DNA of 13,771 nucleotides. Origin: Gammaproteobacteria bacterium (lineage in GTDB: Bacteria > Pseudomonadota > Gammaproteobacteria > GCA-001735895). The DNA lies in NCBI GenBank assembly GCA_003231795.1, contig QIJI01000109.1:1-13771 (forward strand), read 5' to 3'. The stretch's first letter is position 1; every line of letters starts with the position of its first letter. Below, piece by piece: positions 1-5,806 of this stretch. The notes below the pieces were generated by a model that had not been told where the DNA came from, made no database searches, and saw nothing but the letters and a program-made list of their open reading frames with translations. A program made the position numbers and the translations under genes.

Positions 1-406
1 GACCAGTGTTCGTAGCGCTCACACAGCGACCTTGCTGAATGACGGCAGGGTGCTGATCACCGGGGGCGTTAGCGGCGGTCTGTCTGTCAATAGTGTCGAG
101 GTGTACGACCCGGTCAGTGACAGCTTCACCGCCCTGACCGGTACCCTGACCAGTGTTCGTAGCGAGCACACAGCGACCTTGCTGAATGACGGCAGGGTGC
201 TGATTACCGGGGGCTTTAATGGCGCTGTGTTTGTCGATAGTGCCGAGGTGTACGACCCGGCCAGTGACAGCTTCACTGCCCTGACCAGCACCCTGACCAG
301 CATTCGTAGCGATCACACAGCGACCTTGCTGGATAACAGTACAGTCCTGATCACCGGGGGCGTAAATGGTGGTGCGTCGGTCAATACTATCGAATTTTTC
401 TATTAA
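1..406 (+). repeat. 147-bp tandem repeats encoding kelch blades
   Basis: The word GACCAGTGTTCGTAGCG begins at 1 and again at 148, and a variant begins at 295, giving an exact 147-bp (49-codon) period. Copies are nearly identical at the DNA level, including synonymous positions. Differences concentrate in the loop after the ITGG motif. This suggests recent duplication or gene conversion between blades. Confidence 0.9.
2..406 (+). CDS. Kelch / beta-propeller repeat protein, 3' end only
   Basis: The reading frame is open from the left edge, so the 5' part lies outside the window. The visible 134 residues are kelch-like repeats of 49 residues, each containing HTATLLNDGRVLITGG, a variable loop, then AEVYDPASDSFTAL. 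The TATLL-DGRVLITGG core is typical of kelch and galactose-oxidase central-domain propellers, where each repeat forms one blade. The last repeat is cut short and ends SVNTIEFFY before a TAA at 404-406, so the final blade is incomplete here and may be closed by the N-terminus, as in many propellers. Such proteins are usually exported and bind sugars or partner proteins. No signal peptide can be checked because the start is missing. No following gene lies on the same strand. The kelch-type repeat is secure; the biological role is unknown. Confidence 0.85.
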   Translation, partial: TSVRSAHTATLLNDGRVLITGGVSGGLSVNSVEVYDPVSDSFTALTGTLTSVRSEHTATLLNDGRVLITGGFNGAVFVDSAEVYDPASDSFTALTSTLTSIRSDHTATLLDNSTVLITGGVNGGASVNTIEFFY

Positions 407-411
407 CCAGA

Positions 412-444
412 CAAAAATCGAGGAGTCTGAGCCAGTGATTTTTG
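412..444. repeat. Short hairpin with a dispersed 17-bp word
   Basis: CAAAAATC at 412-419 is the reverse complement of GATTTTTG at 437-444, a perfect 8-bp stem with a 17-nt loop. The word AAAATCGAGGAGTCTGA at 414-430 recurs exactly at 7407-7423. It lies just after the kelch stop codon and before the convergent lldD end. It may act as a bidirectional terminator, or it may be a remnant of a REP-like dispersed element. The hairpin and repeat are seen; the function is inference. Confidence 0.6.
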
Positions 445-490
445 AGGGGATGTGAAAATTCGCAGGAATGACGAAATCAGGAATTAGCAG

Positions 491-1636
491 TCAGGAGGGA
501 GGATGAAGCAGGTTGTGGTGGCCGAGATTCTGTAACCGGCGCTCGCCACATAAAGCCATGGTGGTATCAAGTTCGCGGTAGATAATATCGAGTACCTGAT
601 CGACACCTGCCTCACCGCGGGCTCCCAGACCATAAACAAAAGCCCGCCCGATATAGGTCGCGCTGGCCCCCAGACAAATGGCTTTCAACACGTCCTGGCC
701 TGAGCGAATGCCGCCATCGAAATGCACTTCGATGTCACTGCCTACCGCGTCGACTATTTCAGGCAGGGCGCTGATGGACGAGCGTGCGCCGTCGAGCTGA
801 CGACCCCCATGATTGGATACGATGATCGCATCGGCACCGGTCTTTACCGCCATTCGTGCATCCTCGGGGTCCAGGATACCTTTGAGAATGAGTTTCCCTC
901 CCCAGCGTTGTTTGATCCAGTCGATATCCTGCCATGACAGTTTCGGGTCGAACTGCTCGGCGGTCCAGGAGGAAAGCGACGACAGGTCGGCTACACCTTT
1001 AACATGTCCGACGATATTACCGAAGCCATGGCGTCGGGTAGTCAGCATATTCAAACACCAGCGCGGACGGCTTATCAATTGTAATGCCGCATTCAGCGTT
1101 GGTTTGGGTGGTGCGCTCAGACCATTGCGTATGTCGTTGTGGCGTTGCCCCAGAATTTGCAGATCCAGCGTCAGCATCAGCGCGCTGCAACCCGCGTCTT
1201 TGGCGCGATCGATCAGGCGACCGATAAAATCACGATCTTTCATCACGTAAAGCTGAAACCAGAAAGGTTTGCTGGTGTTGGCAGCGACGTCTTCGATCGA
1301 GCAGATACTCATCGTCGACAGCGTGAACGGAACACCAAAGTTTTCAGCCGCACGCGCTGCCTTGATCTCGCCGTCGGCATGCTGCATGCCGGTCAGCCCA
1401 ACCGGCGCCAGTGCCACCGGCATTGCAACCGGTTGTCCGATCATCTCAGCGGCTACCGAGCGATCGGTAATATCGACTGCGACGCGTTGGCGTAACAGAA
1501 TGTCGGCGAAATCAGCCTGGTTGGCGCGGTAGGTTGACTGTGTCCAGGATCCGGAATCCGCATATTCATAAAACATCCGGGGCACGCGCTTGCGAGCCAG
1601 CTTTTGCATATCCTGGATATCACAGATGGCGCCCAT
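491..1636 (-). CDS. lldD: FMN-dependent L-lactate / alpha-hydroxy-acid dehydrogenase
   Basis: A member of the FMN alpha-hydroxy-acid dehydrogenase family (LldD, glycolate oxidase, flavocytochrome b2). These enzymes oxidise L-lactate or a similar 2-hydroxy acid to the 2-oxo acid and pass electrons to quinone at the inner membrane or to oxygen. With the ATG at 1636 the protein has 381 residues, close to E. coli LldD (396). A longer frame opens at 1690, but the ATG at 1636 follows a strong AAGGGGGAAG Shine-Dalgarno and aligns with the family N-terminus. Motifs: FMN-site APVG at 77-80, STMS 107-110, QLY 128-130, Lys252 in LKGILDPEDA, the active-site signature SNHGGRQLDG at 274-283 with catalytic His276 and Arg279, and phosphate-binding DGGIRSGQ 307-314 with GRAF 330-333. 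The gene lies on the same strand as the cassette genes upstream, so read-through is possible. The family is certain; lactate as substrate is likely but not proven. Confidence 0.88.
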   Translation of the reverse strand: MGAICDIQDMQKLARKRVPRMFYEYADSGSWTQSTYRANQADFADILLRQRVAVDITDRSVAAEMIGQPVAMPVALAPVGLTGMQHADGEIKAARAAENFGVPFTLSTMSICSIEDVAANTSKPFWFQLYVMKDRDFIGRLIDRAKDAGCSALMLTLDLQILGQRHNDIRNGLSAPPKPTLNAALQLISRPRWCLNMLTTRRHGFGNIVGHVKGVADLSSLSSWTAEQFDPKLSWQDIDWIKQRWGGKLILKGILDPEDARMAVKTGADAIIVSNHGGRQLDGARSSISALPEIVDAVGSDIEVHFDGGIRSGQDVLKAICLGASATYIGRAFVYGLGARGEAGVDQVLDIIYRELDTTMALCGERRLQNLGHHNLLHPPS

Positions 1637-2055
1637 CAACTTCCCCCTTGAACAGTCGCACAGTTTACTGAAATGATGCGTCAAATCCACAAGCTGTGAT
1701 GAGCCCGATGGTTCACTGGCAATAGATCGAGTCCAGAATCAAGCAAAAGCCCCAAGGGTAAAATTCGCTGTATAAACTTGAGTCAGGGGTAGCGGTCCAC
1801 CTCAGGGCGTGTTGTTAGCGGGTACCATTTCAATCCCAACCCCCTGGGTTTAAGGATCAATTTGACCCACCCAGAAGCTCTGACAATTAGGGAGGTTGCA
1901 AGAATTACTTTCGCAAGAAATGTGCATAAATATTCACGCGCATTTTATTTTCATCTTAACCCGCTTGGAAATGTGGTAGTGAATGATCGTTGTAGTACCT
2001 GGTGACTATATTGCCAGGGATTCGGCTTATTTCGGGCATGTATTAGTCTGCTGTC
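1637..2055. other. Non-coding spacer between lldD and the cassette array
   Basis: No convincing gene was found on either strand. An open plus-strand frame from 1983 only overlays the attC and hicB. The lldD promoter should lie here, but no clear sigma70 pair stands out. An imperfect palindrome resembling an ArgR box sits at 1921-1938, and a CCTGG/CCAGG inverted repeat lies near 2000. The spacer may include a decayed last cassette. Confidence 0.5.
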
Positions 2056-2126
2056 GCATGGCCTCGCATCAGCGGTCAGTAAAGCACGAAGCGGTTTGTC
2101 GATCCGGCTGCATGGGTGTTAAAAGC
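2056..2126 (-). repeat. attC-like site of the hicAB cassette (array end, defective core)
   Basis: Read on the minus strand, the R'' core TTTTAAC (2124-2118) contains the hicB stop codon. It is followed by an imperfect palindrome with internal GCCGGATCGAC and GACCGCTGATGCGAGGC boxes shared with the other sites. The closing side reads GAGGCCATGCGAC, where a sister site reads GCGGCGTTATGCGGC, so the GTT of the R' core is missing. It is the outermost site of the array and is probably inactive. Confidence 0.7.
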
Positions 2127-2457
2127 CAACCCCATCCTTTAGTACTTTCACACAATACGAATTTAGACTTTCCTTTCCCTTCATCGATTCAATTGCCAAA
2201 CGCTCATGAAGTGATTCGCCCAACCGGATATTAAATCGACCAGAGTACTTCTTTCCCACGGTTGCTGCGGGCAACGGAGCTCCGTCTTCTTCATAAATTG
2301 TGATCCACTCATCCACAAGAGCCCCCAGTTTTTGATAAACGACGGATTCATTTTTCCCATGAATACCACCCAATGCCAAACCTGGAACTCGACCAACAAA
2401 GCACTGATCTTCCTCGGACCACTCGACTACTTTTAAATATTGATTACGTTTTTTCAT
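2119..2457 (-). CDS. hicB: HicB family antitoxin
   Basis: The antitoxin of a type II HicAB system, which binds and blocks the HicA mRNA interferase and represses the operon. The 112-residue product has the HicB partial RNase-H-like N-domain (YLKVVEWSEEDQCFVGRVPGL, about residues 7-27) and a C-terminal ribbon-helix-helix-type DNA-binding segment from about residue 72 to 108 (FNIRLGESLHERL). An in-frame GTG lies six bases earlier (2463), but ATG 2457 is the better start. Either way it lies inside hicA, so the two are translationally coupled. The TAA stop at 2121-2119 is part of the attC core TTTTAAC, a hallmark of gene cassettes. Confidence 0.88.
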   Translation of the reverse strand: MKKRNQYLKVVEWSEEDQCFVGRVPGLALGGIHGKNESVVYQKLGALVDEWITIYEEDGAPLPAATVGKKYSGRFNIRLGESLHERLAIESMKGKESLNSYCVKVLKDGVGF

Positions 2458-2647
2458 CGCCACATAGCTCTATTGCACGTCTGACATCTCTGATCTGGTA
2501 ACGCTTCGCATCCTGGCCAAGTCCACCACTTATTGTGATGTTGACGCCTTGCGGATGCCGAAAGTTACGGTGACTGCCTTTGCCGCCTCGAATCGCGAAG
2601 CCTGCTGACTTTAGATCTCGAACTAGTTCGCGAATTTTAGGCGGCAT
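2444..2647 (-). CDS. hicA: HicA family mRNA interferase toxin
   Basis: A small dsRBD-like RNase that cleaves mRNA and tmRNA when freed from HicB. At 67 residues it has the usual HicA size. The hallmark GGKGSHRNFRHP (residues 21-32) holds the catalytic histidine His26. The N-terminus MPPKIRELVRDLKSAGF matches the family's first helix. No Shine-Dalgarno precedes the ATG at 2647, and the likely promoter -10 box is only five bases upstream, so the message may be leaderless. It overlaps hicB by 14 bp. Nothing in the motif is missing, so the toxin looks intact. Confidence 0.88.
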   Translation of the reverse strand: MPPKIRELVRDLKSAGFAIRGGKGSHRNFRHPQGVNITISGGLGQDAKRYQIRDVRRAIELCGDEKT

Positions 2648-2652
2648 GAATT

Positions 2653-2681
2653 ACAGTACCACTTTGGTACCAGTATGACAA
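2653..2681 (-). promoter_or_regulatory. hicAB promoter with palindromic operator
   Basis: On the minus strand TTGTCA (2681-2676) and TACTGT (2658-2653) are spaced by 17 bp. The perfect palindrome GTACCA-CTT-TGGTAC (2656-2670) fills the spacer and touches the -10 box, where HicB binding would block RNA polymerase. The -35 matches consensus at five of six positions; the -10 is weak. Confidence 0.55.
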
Positions 2682-2710
2682 ACAGTACACGGTTGCCGAA
2701 ATTCTGAGAC

Positions 2711-2777
2711 TTATAACAACACCCCACATCAGCGGTCCAGCTTCGTTTGGCCTGACTGCATGCGATTGTTTGATTCG
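2711..2777 (-). repeat. attC-like site of the DUF3592 cassette
   Basis: Minus-strand reading starts with ATCAAACAATCGC as the R'' side, runs through CATGCAGTCAGGCC and GGACCGCTGATG boxes, and ends with GTTGTTATAAGTC, whose GTTATAA is a consensus R' core. Length 67 bp. A small separate stem, TTCGTAG/CTACGAA with a 3-nt loop (2774-2790), straddles the join with the gene end. Confidence 0.75.
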
Positions 2778-2783
2778 TAGCTT

Positions 2784-3266
2784 CTACGAAAAATCATAAA
2801 TTTGGATAAAAACTCCGGCGAGTATAAATAGAGTGCTGGTTATAAGTGGTGTGAAGTTAAATATACTCAGTCCTGGAACAAGTACGCTTTGTTTGGGGTT
2901 TTTCAGATTATAGTAAACCTGTATTTGAGACTTCCCTTGATATTTGTCCTGTAGCTTACGCAATGCTCGCATTGTCTTGTTAATGCCATCGGAGTATGTA
3001 ACTCGTGATCCATCGTATTTTCTATTTGCAACAGTATAACGGTATCTAAAATTTACGACCCACGCAGAAGCCTCATCTGCGCCCCCGCCAGCATCCCTCC
3101 CCTTATATATAACCTCCTTAAGCTCAGCAGACTCAAGTTCACCGATAACAAAAGGCCACCGAGTGCTTGTAGTTCCCTGGAAAATTCGATAACAAAAAAA
3201 AATGCCGGTTGCAAAACCGACGAAAATAAAACAACTTCCAATCACCACTATTAACGTATTTTCCAT
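2784..3266 (-). CDS. DUF3592 membrane protein
   Basis: A 160-residue protein with a hydrophobic segment at each end (about 4-26 and 138-157) enclosing a soluble, probably extracytoplasmic domain. The features fit DUF3592: WPFVIGELESAEL (37-49), then RYRYTVANRKYDGSRV (74-89), and VYYNLKNPKQSVLVPG (117-132), which corresponds to the family's VxYNPxNPxxavLxPG. The function of this family is unknown. The ATG at 3266 is preceded only by a weak GAG, as is common in cassettes. It stands alone between two attC-like sites and has no antitoxin-like partner. The family call is good; the role cannot be given. Confidence 0.75.
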   Translation of the reverse strand: MENTLIVVIGSCFIFVGFATGIFFCYRIFQGTTSTRWPFVIGELESAELKEVIYKGRDAGGGADEASAWVVNFRYRYTVANRKYDGSRVTYSDGINKTMRALRKLQDKYQGKSQIQVYYNLKNPKQSVLVPGLSIFNFTPLITSTLFILAGVFIQIYDFS

Positions 3267-3286
3267 TTGAGCTCTACTAAATTTAA

Positions 3287-3359
3287 GATTATAAGGCTGC
3301 GCTCAGCGGCAAAATGAACGAGCGGGAATTTTGATCCGACGGCATGCAATTGTTATGAG
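3287..3359 (-). repeat. attC-like site of the ParD/ParE-like cassette
   Basis: Minus-strand reading: CTCATAACAATTGCATGCCG, a GGATC box, then CCGCTGAGCGCAGCCTTATAATC. The ATAAC of R'' supplies the parE stop codon. The closing core is CTTATAAT rather than GTTATAA, one change at the G next to the recombination point. Length 73 bp. Confidence 0.75.
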
Positions 3360-3640
3360 TTTTTTTCAATTTCCTTTCCGTGCCACATACGCAACACAAC
3401 AATTTCATCCTCACCTATTAAATAACGAACCGTATATTTGCCAATGAATAAATCTCTTATTCGCTTTGGATTAAATGCCCGATCTACTTCAAGACCAATT
3501 TCCGGGAATACCTTCAGTTTCTCAAGCCCAAGCAATAATTCGGTCGCTATTCGGTGTGCTGCAATGGGGTTTTTTTCTACGATAAACTCACGGAGCCGGG
3601 TCAAATCCTCAACGGCTTCTGGAGAAAAATTCAAATTCAT
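3353..3640 (-). CDS. RelE/ParE family toxin
   Basis: A 95-residue protein with the RelE/ParE fold: an N-terminal helical hairpin (FSPEAVEDLTRLREFIVEKN, then NPIAAHRIATELLLGLEKL) followed by the beta-sheet IRDLFIGKYTVRYLIGEDE and the closing VVLRMWHGKE. The R-D-x-F-x-x-x-Y-x-V-x-Y pattern is characteristic. ParE members poison DNA gyrase and RelE members cut ribosome-bound mRNA; the sequence alone suggests the ParE side because of the closing WHGKE segment. The start ATG overlaps the antitoxin stop as ATGA, so translation is coupled. Its TAA lies in the attC core. It looks intact. Confidence 0.82.
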   Translation of the reverse strand: MNLNFSPEAVEDLTRLREFIVEKNPIAAHRIATELLLGLEKLKVFPEIGLEVDRAFNPKRIRDLFIGKYTVRYLIGEDEIVVLRMWHGKEIEKNS

Positions 3641-3903
3641 TTTGAAGGAGGTGACGATTCATTGTCTGTTCCCCACGATTGAATCCAGGAAACCACTTCC
3701 TGTTCGTCAAAACCTTTATCCTTTTTTACAGAGGCGAGCGCCTTTAAAGTATCCTCCCACCGAGAATCTTCCATAGCTTGTCTTGCGACATATTCCTTAA
3801 CAGCTTGATTGATCAAATAGTTTTTACTCCTGTCAAGGCGCTCTGACAGAATTTTGAGGGGAGTCTCAACTTCTGGACTTAAACGAATGCTGGTAACACC
3901 CAC
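3637..3903 (-). CDS. Ribbon-helix-helix antitoxin (ParD/CopG-like)
   Basis: An 88-residue protein with an N-terminal ribbon-helix-helix domain (TSIRLSPEVETPLKILSERL, then RSKNYLINQAVKEYVARQ, residues 4-42) that binds operator DNA as a dimer. A charged C-terminal tail should wrap the toxin. The start is GTG at 3903, supported by GGAG seven bases upstream; no ATG fits the domain. It is followed with a 4-bp overlap by the RelE/ParE-type toxin. A palindromic operator lies just upstream (3927-3949), consistent with autoregulation. The exact subfamily is uncertain. Confidence 0.82.
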   Translation of the reverse strand: MGVTSIRLSPEVETPLKILSERLDRSKNYLINQAVKEYVARQAMEDSRWEDTLKALASVKKDKGFDEQEVVSWIQSWGTDNESSPPSK

Positions 3904-3926
3904 TTGATATCTCCACTTTGTAGTCG

Positions 3927-3949
3927 AATGTAATACATTTTAGTACATT
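3927..3949 (-). promoter_or_regulatory. Candidate operator for the ParD-like antitoxin
   Basis: Three six-base half-sites lie in a row: AATGTA (3927-3932), TACATT (3934-3939) and TACATT (3944-3949). The first two form a perfect 13-bp palindrome; the third is a repeated half. The spacing suits side-by-side binding of ribbon-helix-helix dimers. No clean -35/-10 pair was found around it. Confidence 0.5.
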
Positions 3950-3970
3950 TGGCCGCTAGCAGGAAACAAA

Positions 3971-4000
3971 GACTTATAATGCCCGGCATCAGCGGTCACA
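3971..4000 (-). repeat. Half attC remnant (R'/L' side only)
   Basis: On the minus strand GACCGCTGATGCCGGGCATTATAAGTC is a complete closing half of an attC of the type seen at 2711-2777. It directly follows the closing core of the GNAT attC at 4001-4070. Its opening half is absent, so it looks like what remains after deletion of a cassette, or a site-within-site fusion. Confidence 0.6.
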
Positions 4001-4070
4001 ATGTAACGCAGCATTAACCGGGCGGTAAAACACGAAGCGTTCTGGTGATCCGGTTAAAAGCCTTATTATT
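4001..4070 (-). repeat. attC-like site of the GNAT cassette
   Basis: Minus-strand reading: TAATAAGGC, TTTTAACCGGATCACC, a spacer, CCGCCCGGTTAATGCTGC, then GTTACAT. The inner boxes AACCGGATCA and GGTTAATGC match the site at 6119-6195 almost base for base. The R'' core has AAT instead of AAC. The gene's TAA stop is inside it. Confidence 0.7.
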
Positions 4071-4572
4071 TTCTTGCATATAATGAAAGAACCTCGTCTG
4101 AGCCTGGATGAGAAAACTTTGACTCATAAAGAAACCCCATTTTTTCTAGTAGCTTCACTGAACGTGTATTTGATGGATTTGATATTGCTACTATTTTTTG
4201 CATCTTTAATTTATTCCTGGCATACATTAATGAACCCATTGAAGCCTCAAAAGCAAAACCTTGCCCCCGATATTTTGACAATAACGCGAATCCTAAATCG
4301 ATGTATGGCAATGAATCTCGCTTAAGTAAACCACAAATTCCAATTGGGATTGCATCATCGATTTTTTCAACCACCCACAATCCAAAACCATATCTTTGAT
4401 ACATGGCTATCATTTTCTGTTCTACATATTCAGATGCTTTTTCTATCGAATCTATTGAATGGCTGGAAATGAATTCATGCCATGCCGGCTCATTTACAAG
4501 TTTCAGTATGAATTCAGAATCATCAAATGAGGCCTCTCTCAATACCAACCTTTCAGTTTTAGAAACAATCAA
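4066..4572 (-). CDS. GNAT family N-acetyltransferase (RimJ/RimL-like)
   Basis: A 168-residue protein that should transfer an acetyl group from acetyl-CoA to an amine. N-terminal TERLVLREASFDDSEFILKL (6-25) is typical of the RimJ/RimL-type branch. The pyrophosphate-binding motif A is YRGQGFA (101-107), after the beta-4 strand YIDLGFALL. Motif B is NPSNTRSVKLLEKMGF (132-147), with Asn and the GF loop in place. The substrate is unknown; relatives act on ribosomal protein N-termini, antibiotics or small amines. The start is probably TTG at 4572: an in-frame TGA lies just upstream and no internal Met fits. It is AT-rich compared with the backbone genes and is the only gene of its cassette. Confidence 0.85.
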   Translation of the reverse strand: MIVSKTERLVLREASFDDSEFILKLVNEPAWHEFISSHSIDSIEKASEYVEQKMIAMYQRYGFGLWVVEKIDDAIPIGICGLLKRDSLPYIDLGFALLSKYRGQGFAFEASMGSLMYARNKLKMQKIVAISNPSNTRSVKLLEKMGFLYESKFSHPGSDEVLSLYARK

Positions 4573-4587
4573 ACTATGATCTCAGTT

Positions 4588-4654
4588 TAAACGTAACGCC
4601 TCGCATCGGCGATCAAAAGGAACGCGTAGCGGGCATTTGGATTCGACAACATAA
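4588..4654 (-). repeat. attC-like site of the brnT remnant cassette
   Basis: The closing side is clear on the minus strand: GATCGCCGATGCGAGGC followed by GTTACGT. The opening side keeps the TCGAATCC box, but where a TATAACAA-type R'' core should stand it reads TTTTATGTTG. The opening core therefore seems damaged, and the damage lies close to the brnT truncation point. Confidence 0.6.
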
Positions 4655-4668
4655 AACTACTTTTGGGG

Positions 4669-4827
4669 TCACACTCTTTGGTGCACCACATTCTCCTCCA
4701 GCGAGTGTAGTGGATCGTGATAAGTTATTGCCAAAGGATCGCCAAATACGGTAGTAGCTTCGTCGAATGAAACTCCATGCTTTCGAAGGTTTTCGATTGC
4801 TTTCTTGTCGTTCCATTCGAAATTCAT
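4669..4827 (-). pseudogene. brnT: Truncated BrnT-like toxin
   Basis: From the ATG at 4827 the frame reads MNFEWNDKKAIENLRKHG and continues with VSFDEATTVFGDPLA. This is the N-terminal half of BrnT, a RelE-fold RNase of the BrnTA system. After 52 residues it ends at TGA 4671-4669, just after a degenerate DPLHSLEEN segment. Normal BrnT is about 90 residues, so the C-terminal strands carrying catalytic residues are missing, and no BrnA antitoxin gene follows. The adjoining attC has lost its opening core, which suggests one deletion took both the gene end and brnA. A longer overlapping frame on the same strand (4613-4837) is not a recognisable protein. Confidence 0.75.
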
Positions 4828-4840
4828 GATCTTCCATACC

Positions 4841-4923
4841 GCATCATAACGTTGGGTTCGGCGGCATTTTTAGAGTGACGAACGAACGGAAAAAATGTCT
4901 GCCTGCAGCCCATTGTTATGAGC
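4841..4923 (-). repeat. attC-like site of the P-loop kinase cassette
   Basis: One of the best-formed sites. The minus strand opens with CTCATAACAATGGGCTGCAG and closes with CCGAACCCAACGTTATGATGC. ATAAC and GTTAT are complementary cores, and the R'' supplies the kinase TAA stop. Length 83 bp. Confidence 0.82.
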
Positions 4924-5455
4924 ATTTCTGAAATTCATTTCCAATTCTATTTTTCCATCCTTCGCTTTCACTGTTTACCGAGATACACCTCCCAAAACCA
5001 ATAGGAAGATGAACTGCATACTCGCTTAACCAGGCCTTGATTTCTGTACTAGATCTTGATTCGTCCACATGGCCCGTATGCCGAGCTCTATTGATGAATC
5101 GATTGGCAGCTACGCTGACTGAGCAATCACAGCAAATTTCAATTACATCATTGAAGGTATTCACTAGCCAGTCGCATGGTGTTCCAAAATTTACCGAGGC
5201 ACCTTTCGGTCGCCAATGTGAAACGAGCACGATTTTGTTCTTTGATTCAGCGTCGTTCCTAAAAAGCTGATCTGCTTCACGACTTAGCTTGTGTCTCCAA
5301 TTTGAATCGCCAACTCCCCGAGATTCGAAAAGTGTTTCTAGATAGTCATCTTTATCGAGTATCGGAATAGACAGAAAATCAGATACGTACTTGCCAATTG
5401 TACTTTTACCGGCTCCCGGCAATCCTGTGATATAGATGCAAAGCTCGTTAGCCAT
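4916..5455 (-). CDS. P-loop NTPase / small-molecule or nucleotide kinase
   Basis: A 179-residue AAA_33/zeta-toxin-like P-loop protein. Walker A is GLPGAGKST (11-19) right after the first strand LCIYIT. DKDDYLE (34-40) fits the phosphate-acceptor region of nucleotide or antibiotic kinases. IVLVSHW (75-81) is the second core strand, and RFINRARHTGH (119-129) looks like an Arg-rich lid. The overall length fits small kinases such as gluconate, adenylylsulfate, chloramphenicol or toxin-type kinases, but no motif picks one. The ATG at 5455 is preferred to the TTG at 5458. The start is only a few bases from the neighbouring attC, with at most a weak GAG as ribosome site. It forms a cassette alone and its substrate is unknown. 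Confidence 0.72.
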   Translation of the reverse strand: MANELCIYITGLPGAGKSTIGKYVSDFLSIPILDKDDYLETLFESRGVGDSNWRHKLSREADQLFRNDAESKNKIVLVSHWRPKGASVNFGTPCDWLVNTFNDVIEICCDCSVSVAANRFINRARHTGHVDESRSSTEIKAWLSEYAVHLPIGFGRCISVNSESEGWKNRIGNEFQKCS

Positions 5456-5458
5456 CAA

Positions 5459-5520
5459 TACTCATAATGTCTCGCTCAGCGGCGCGGATTTAGCCGCGTC
5501 CGACTGCATTTGTTATGCGG
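5459..5520 (-). repeat. attC-like site of the higBA cassette
   Basis: Minus strand: CCGCATAACAAATGCAGTCG, then a strong central stem GACGCGGC/GCCGCGC around a short loop, then CGCTGAGCGAGAC and ATTATGAGT. R'' ATAAC contains the higA stop codon. The closing core is ATTATGA rather than GTTATGA. At 62 bp it is the shortest clear site. Confidence 0.75.
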
Positions 5521-5806
5521 CGGTGAGGGATATCTTTTTAACTTTGCCTAGTTTCACCTGTTTCCTTGCCTGCCACAAATCATGGGCATCTTGCATTGCC
5601 AGCCAGCTCTCGGGGCTGCGCCCTAAAGATTTTGATAACCGCAGTGCCATTACAGGACTGATGCCACTTTGCTTTTGCAGAACCCGGTTCAAAGTTGATG
5701 CCGCTACATCAAGCTTCGAAGCCAAAAATCGACAACTTAGTTCAAATGGTTCCATATAAGTGGCAGAAATAAACTCACCAGGATGAGGGGGGTTGCGCAT
5801 AGCCAT
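5513..5806 (-). CDS. higA: HigA family XRE-type antitoxin
   Basis: A 97-residue antitoxin with the HigA signature: RNPPHPGEFI near the N-terminus (4-13) and an XRE helix-turn-helix at about 23-62 (RFLASKLDVAASTLNRVLQ, then GISPVMALRLSKSLG), followed by SPESWLAMQDAHDLWQAR. It should bind HigB and repress the operon. It follows the toxin gene, the unusual toxin-first order that is normal for hig systems, and its ATG overlaps the higB stop in TAATG. The TAA at its end belongs to the attC core. Confidence 0.92.
   Translation of the reverse strand: MAMRNPPHPGEFISATYMEPFELSCRFLASKLDVAASTLNRVLQKQSGISPVMALRLSKSLGRSPESWLAMQDAHDLWQARKQVKLGKVKKISLTAA

Noticed and set aside
722..1532. Several plus-strand open frames inside lldD
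   Set aside because: They lie opposite a strongly conserved dehydrogenase gene, show no domain features and overlap one another. They are antisense shadows.
1637..1690. N-terminal extension of lldD (start at 1690)
   Set aside because: The extension has no family match, while a strong Shine-Dalgarno stands directly before the ATG at 1636.
2774..2790. Terminator hairpin TTCGTAG/CTACGAA at the DUF3592 gene end
   Set aside because: On the coding (minus) strand no T-run follows the stem; the T-rich stretch is on the wrong side for termination of that gene.
4613..4837. 74-residue minus-strand frame over the brnT region
   Set aside because: Its product is not recognisable and runs into the attC. 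The +1-shifted frame from 4827 clearly encodes a BrnT N-terminus.
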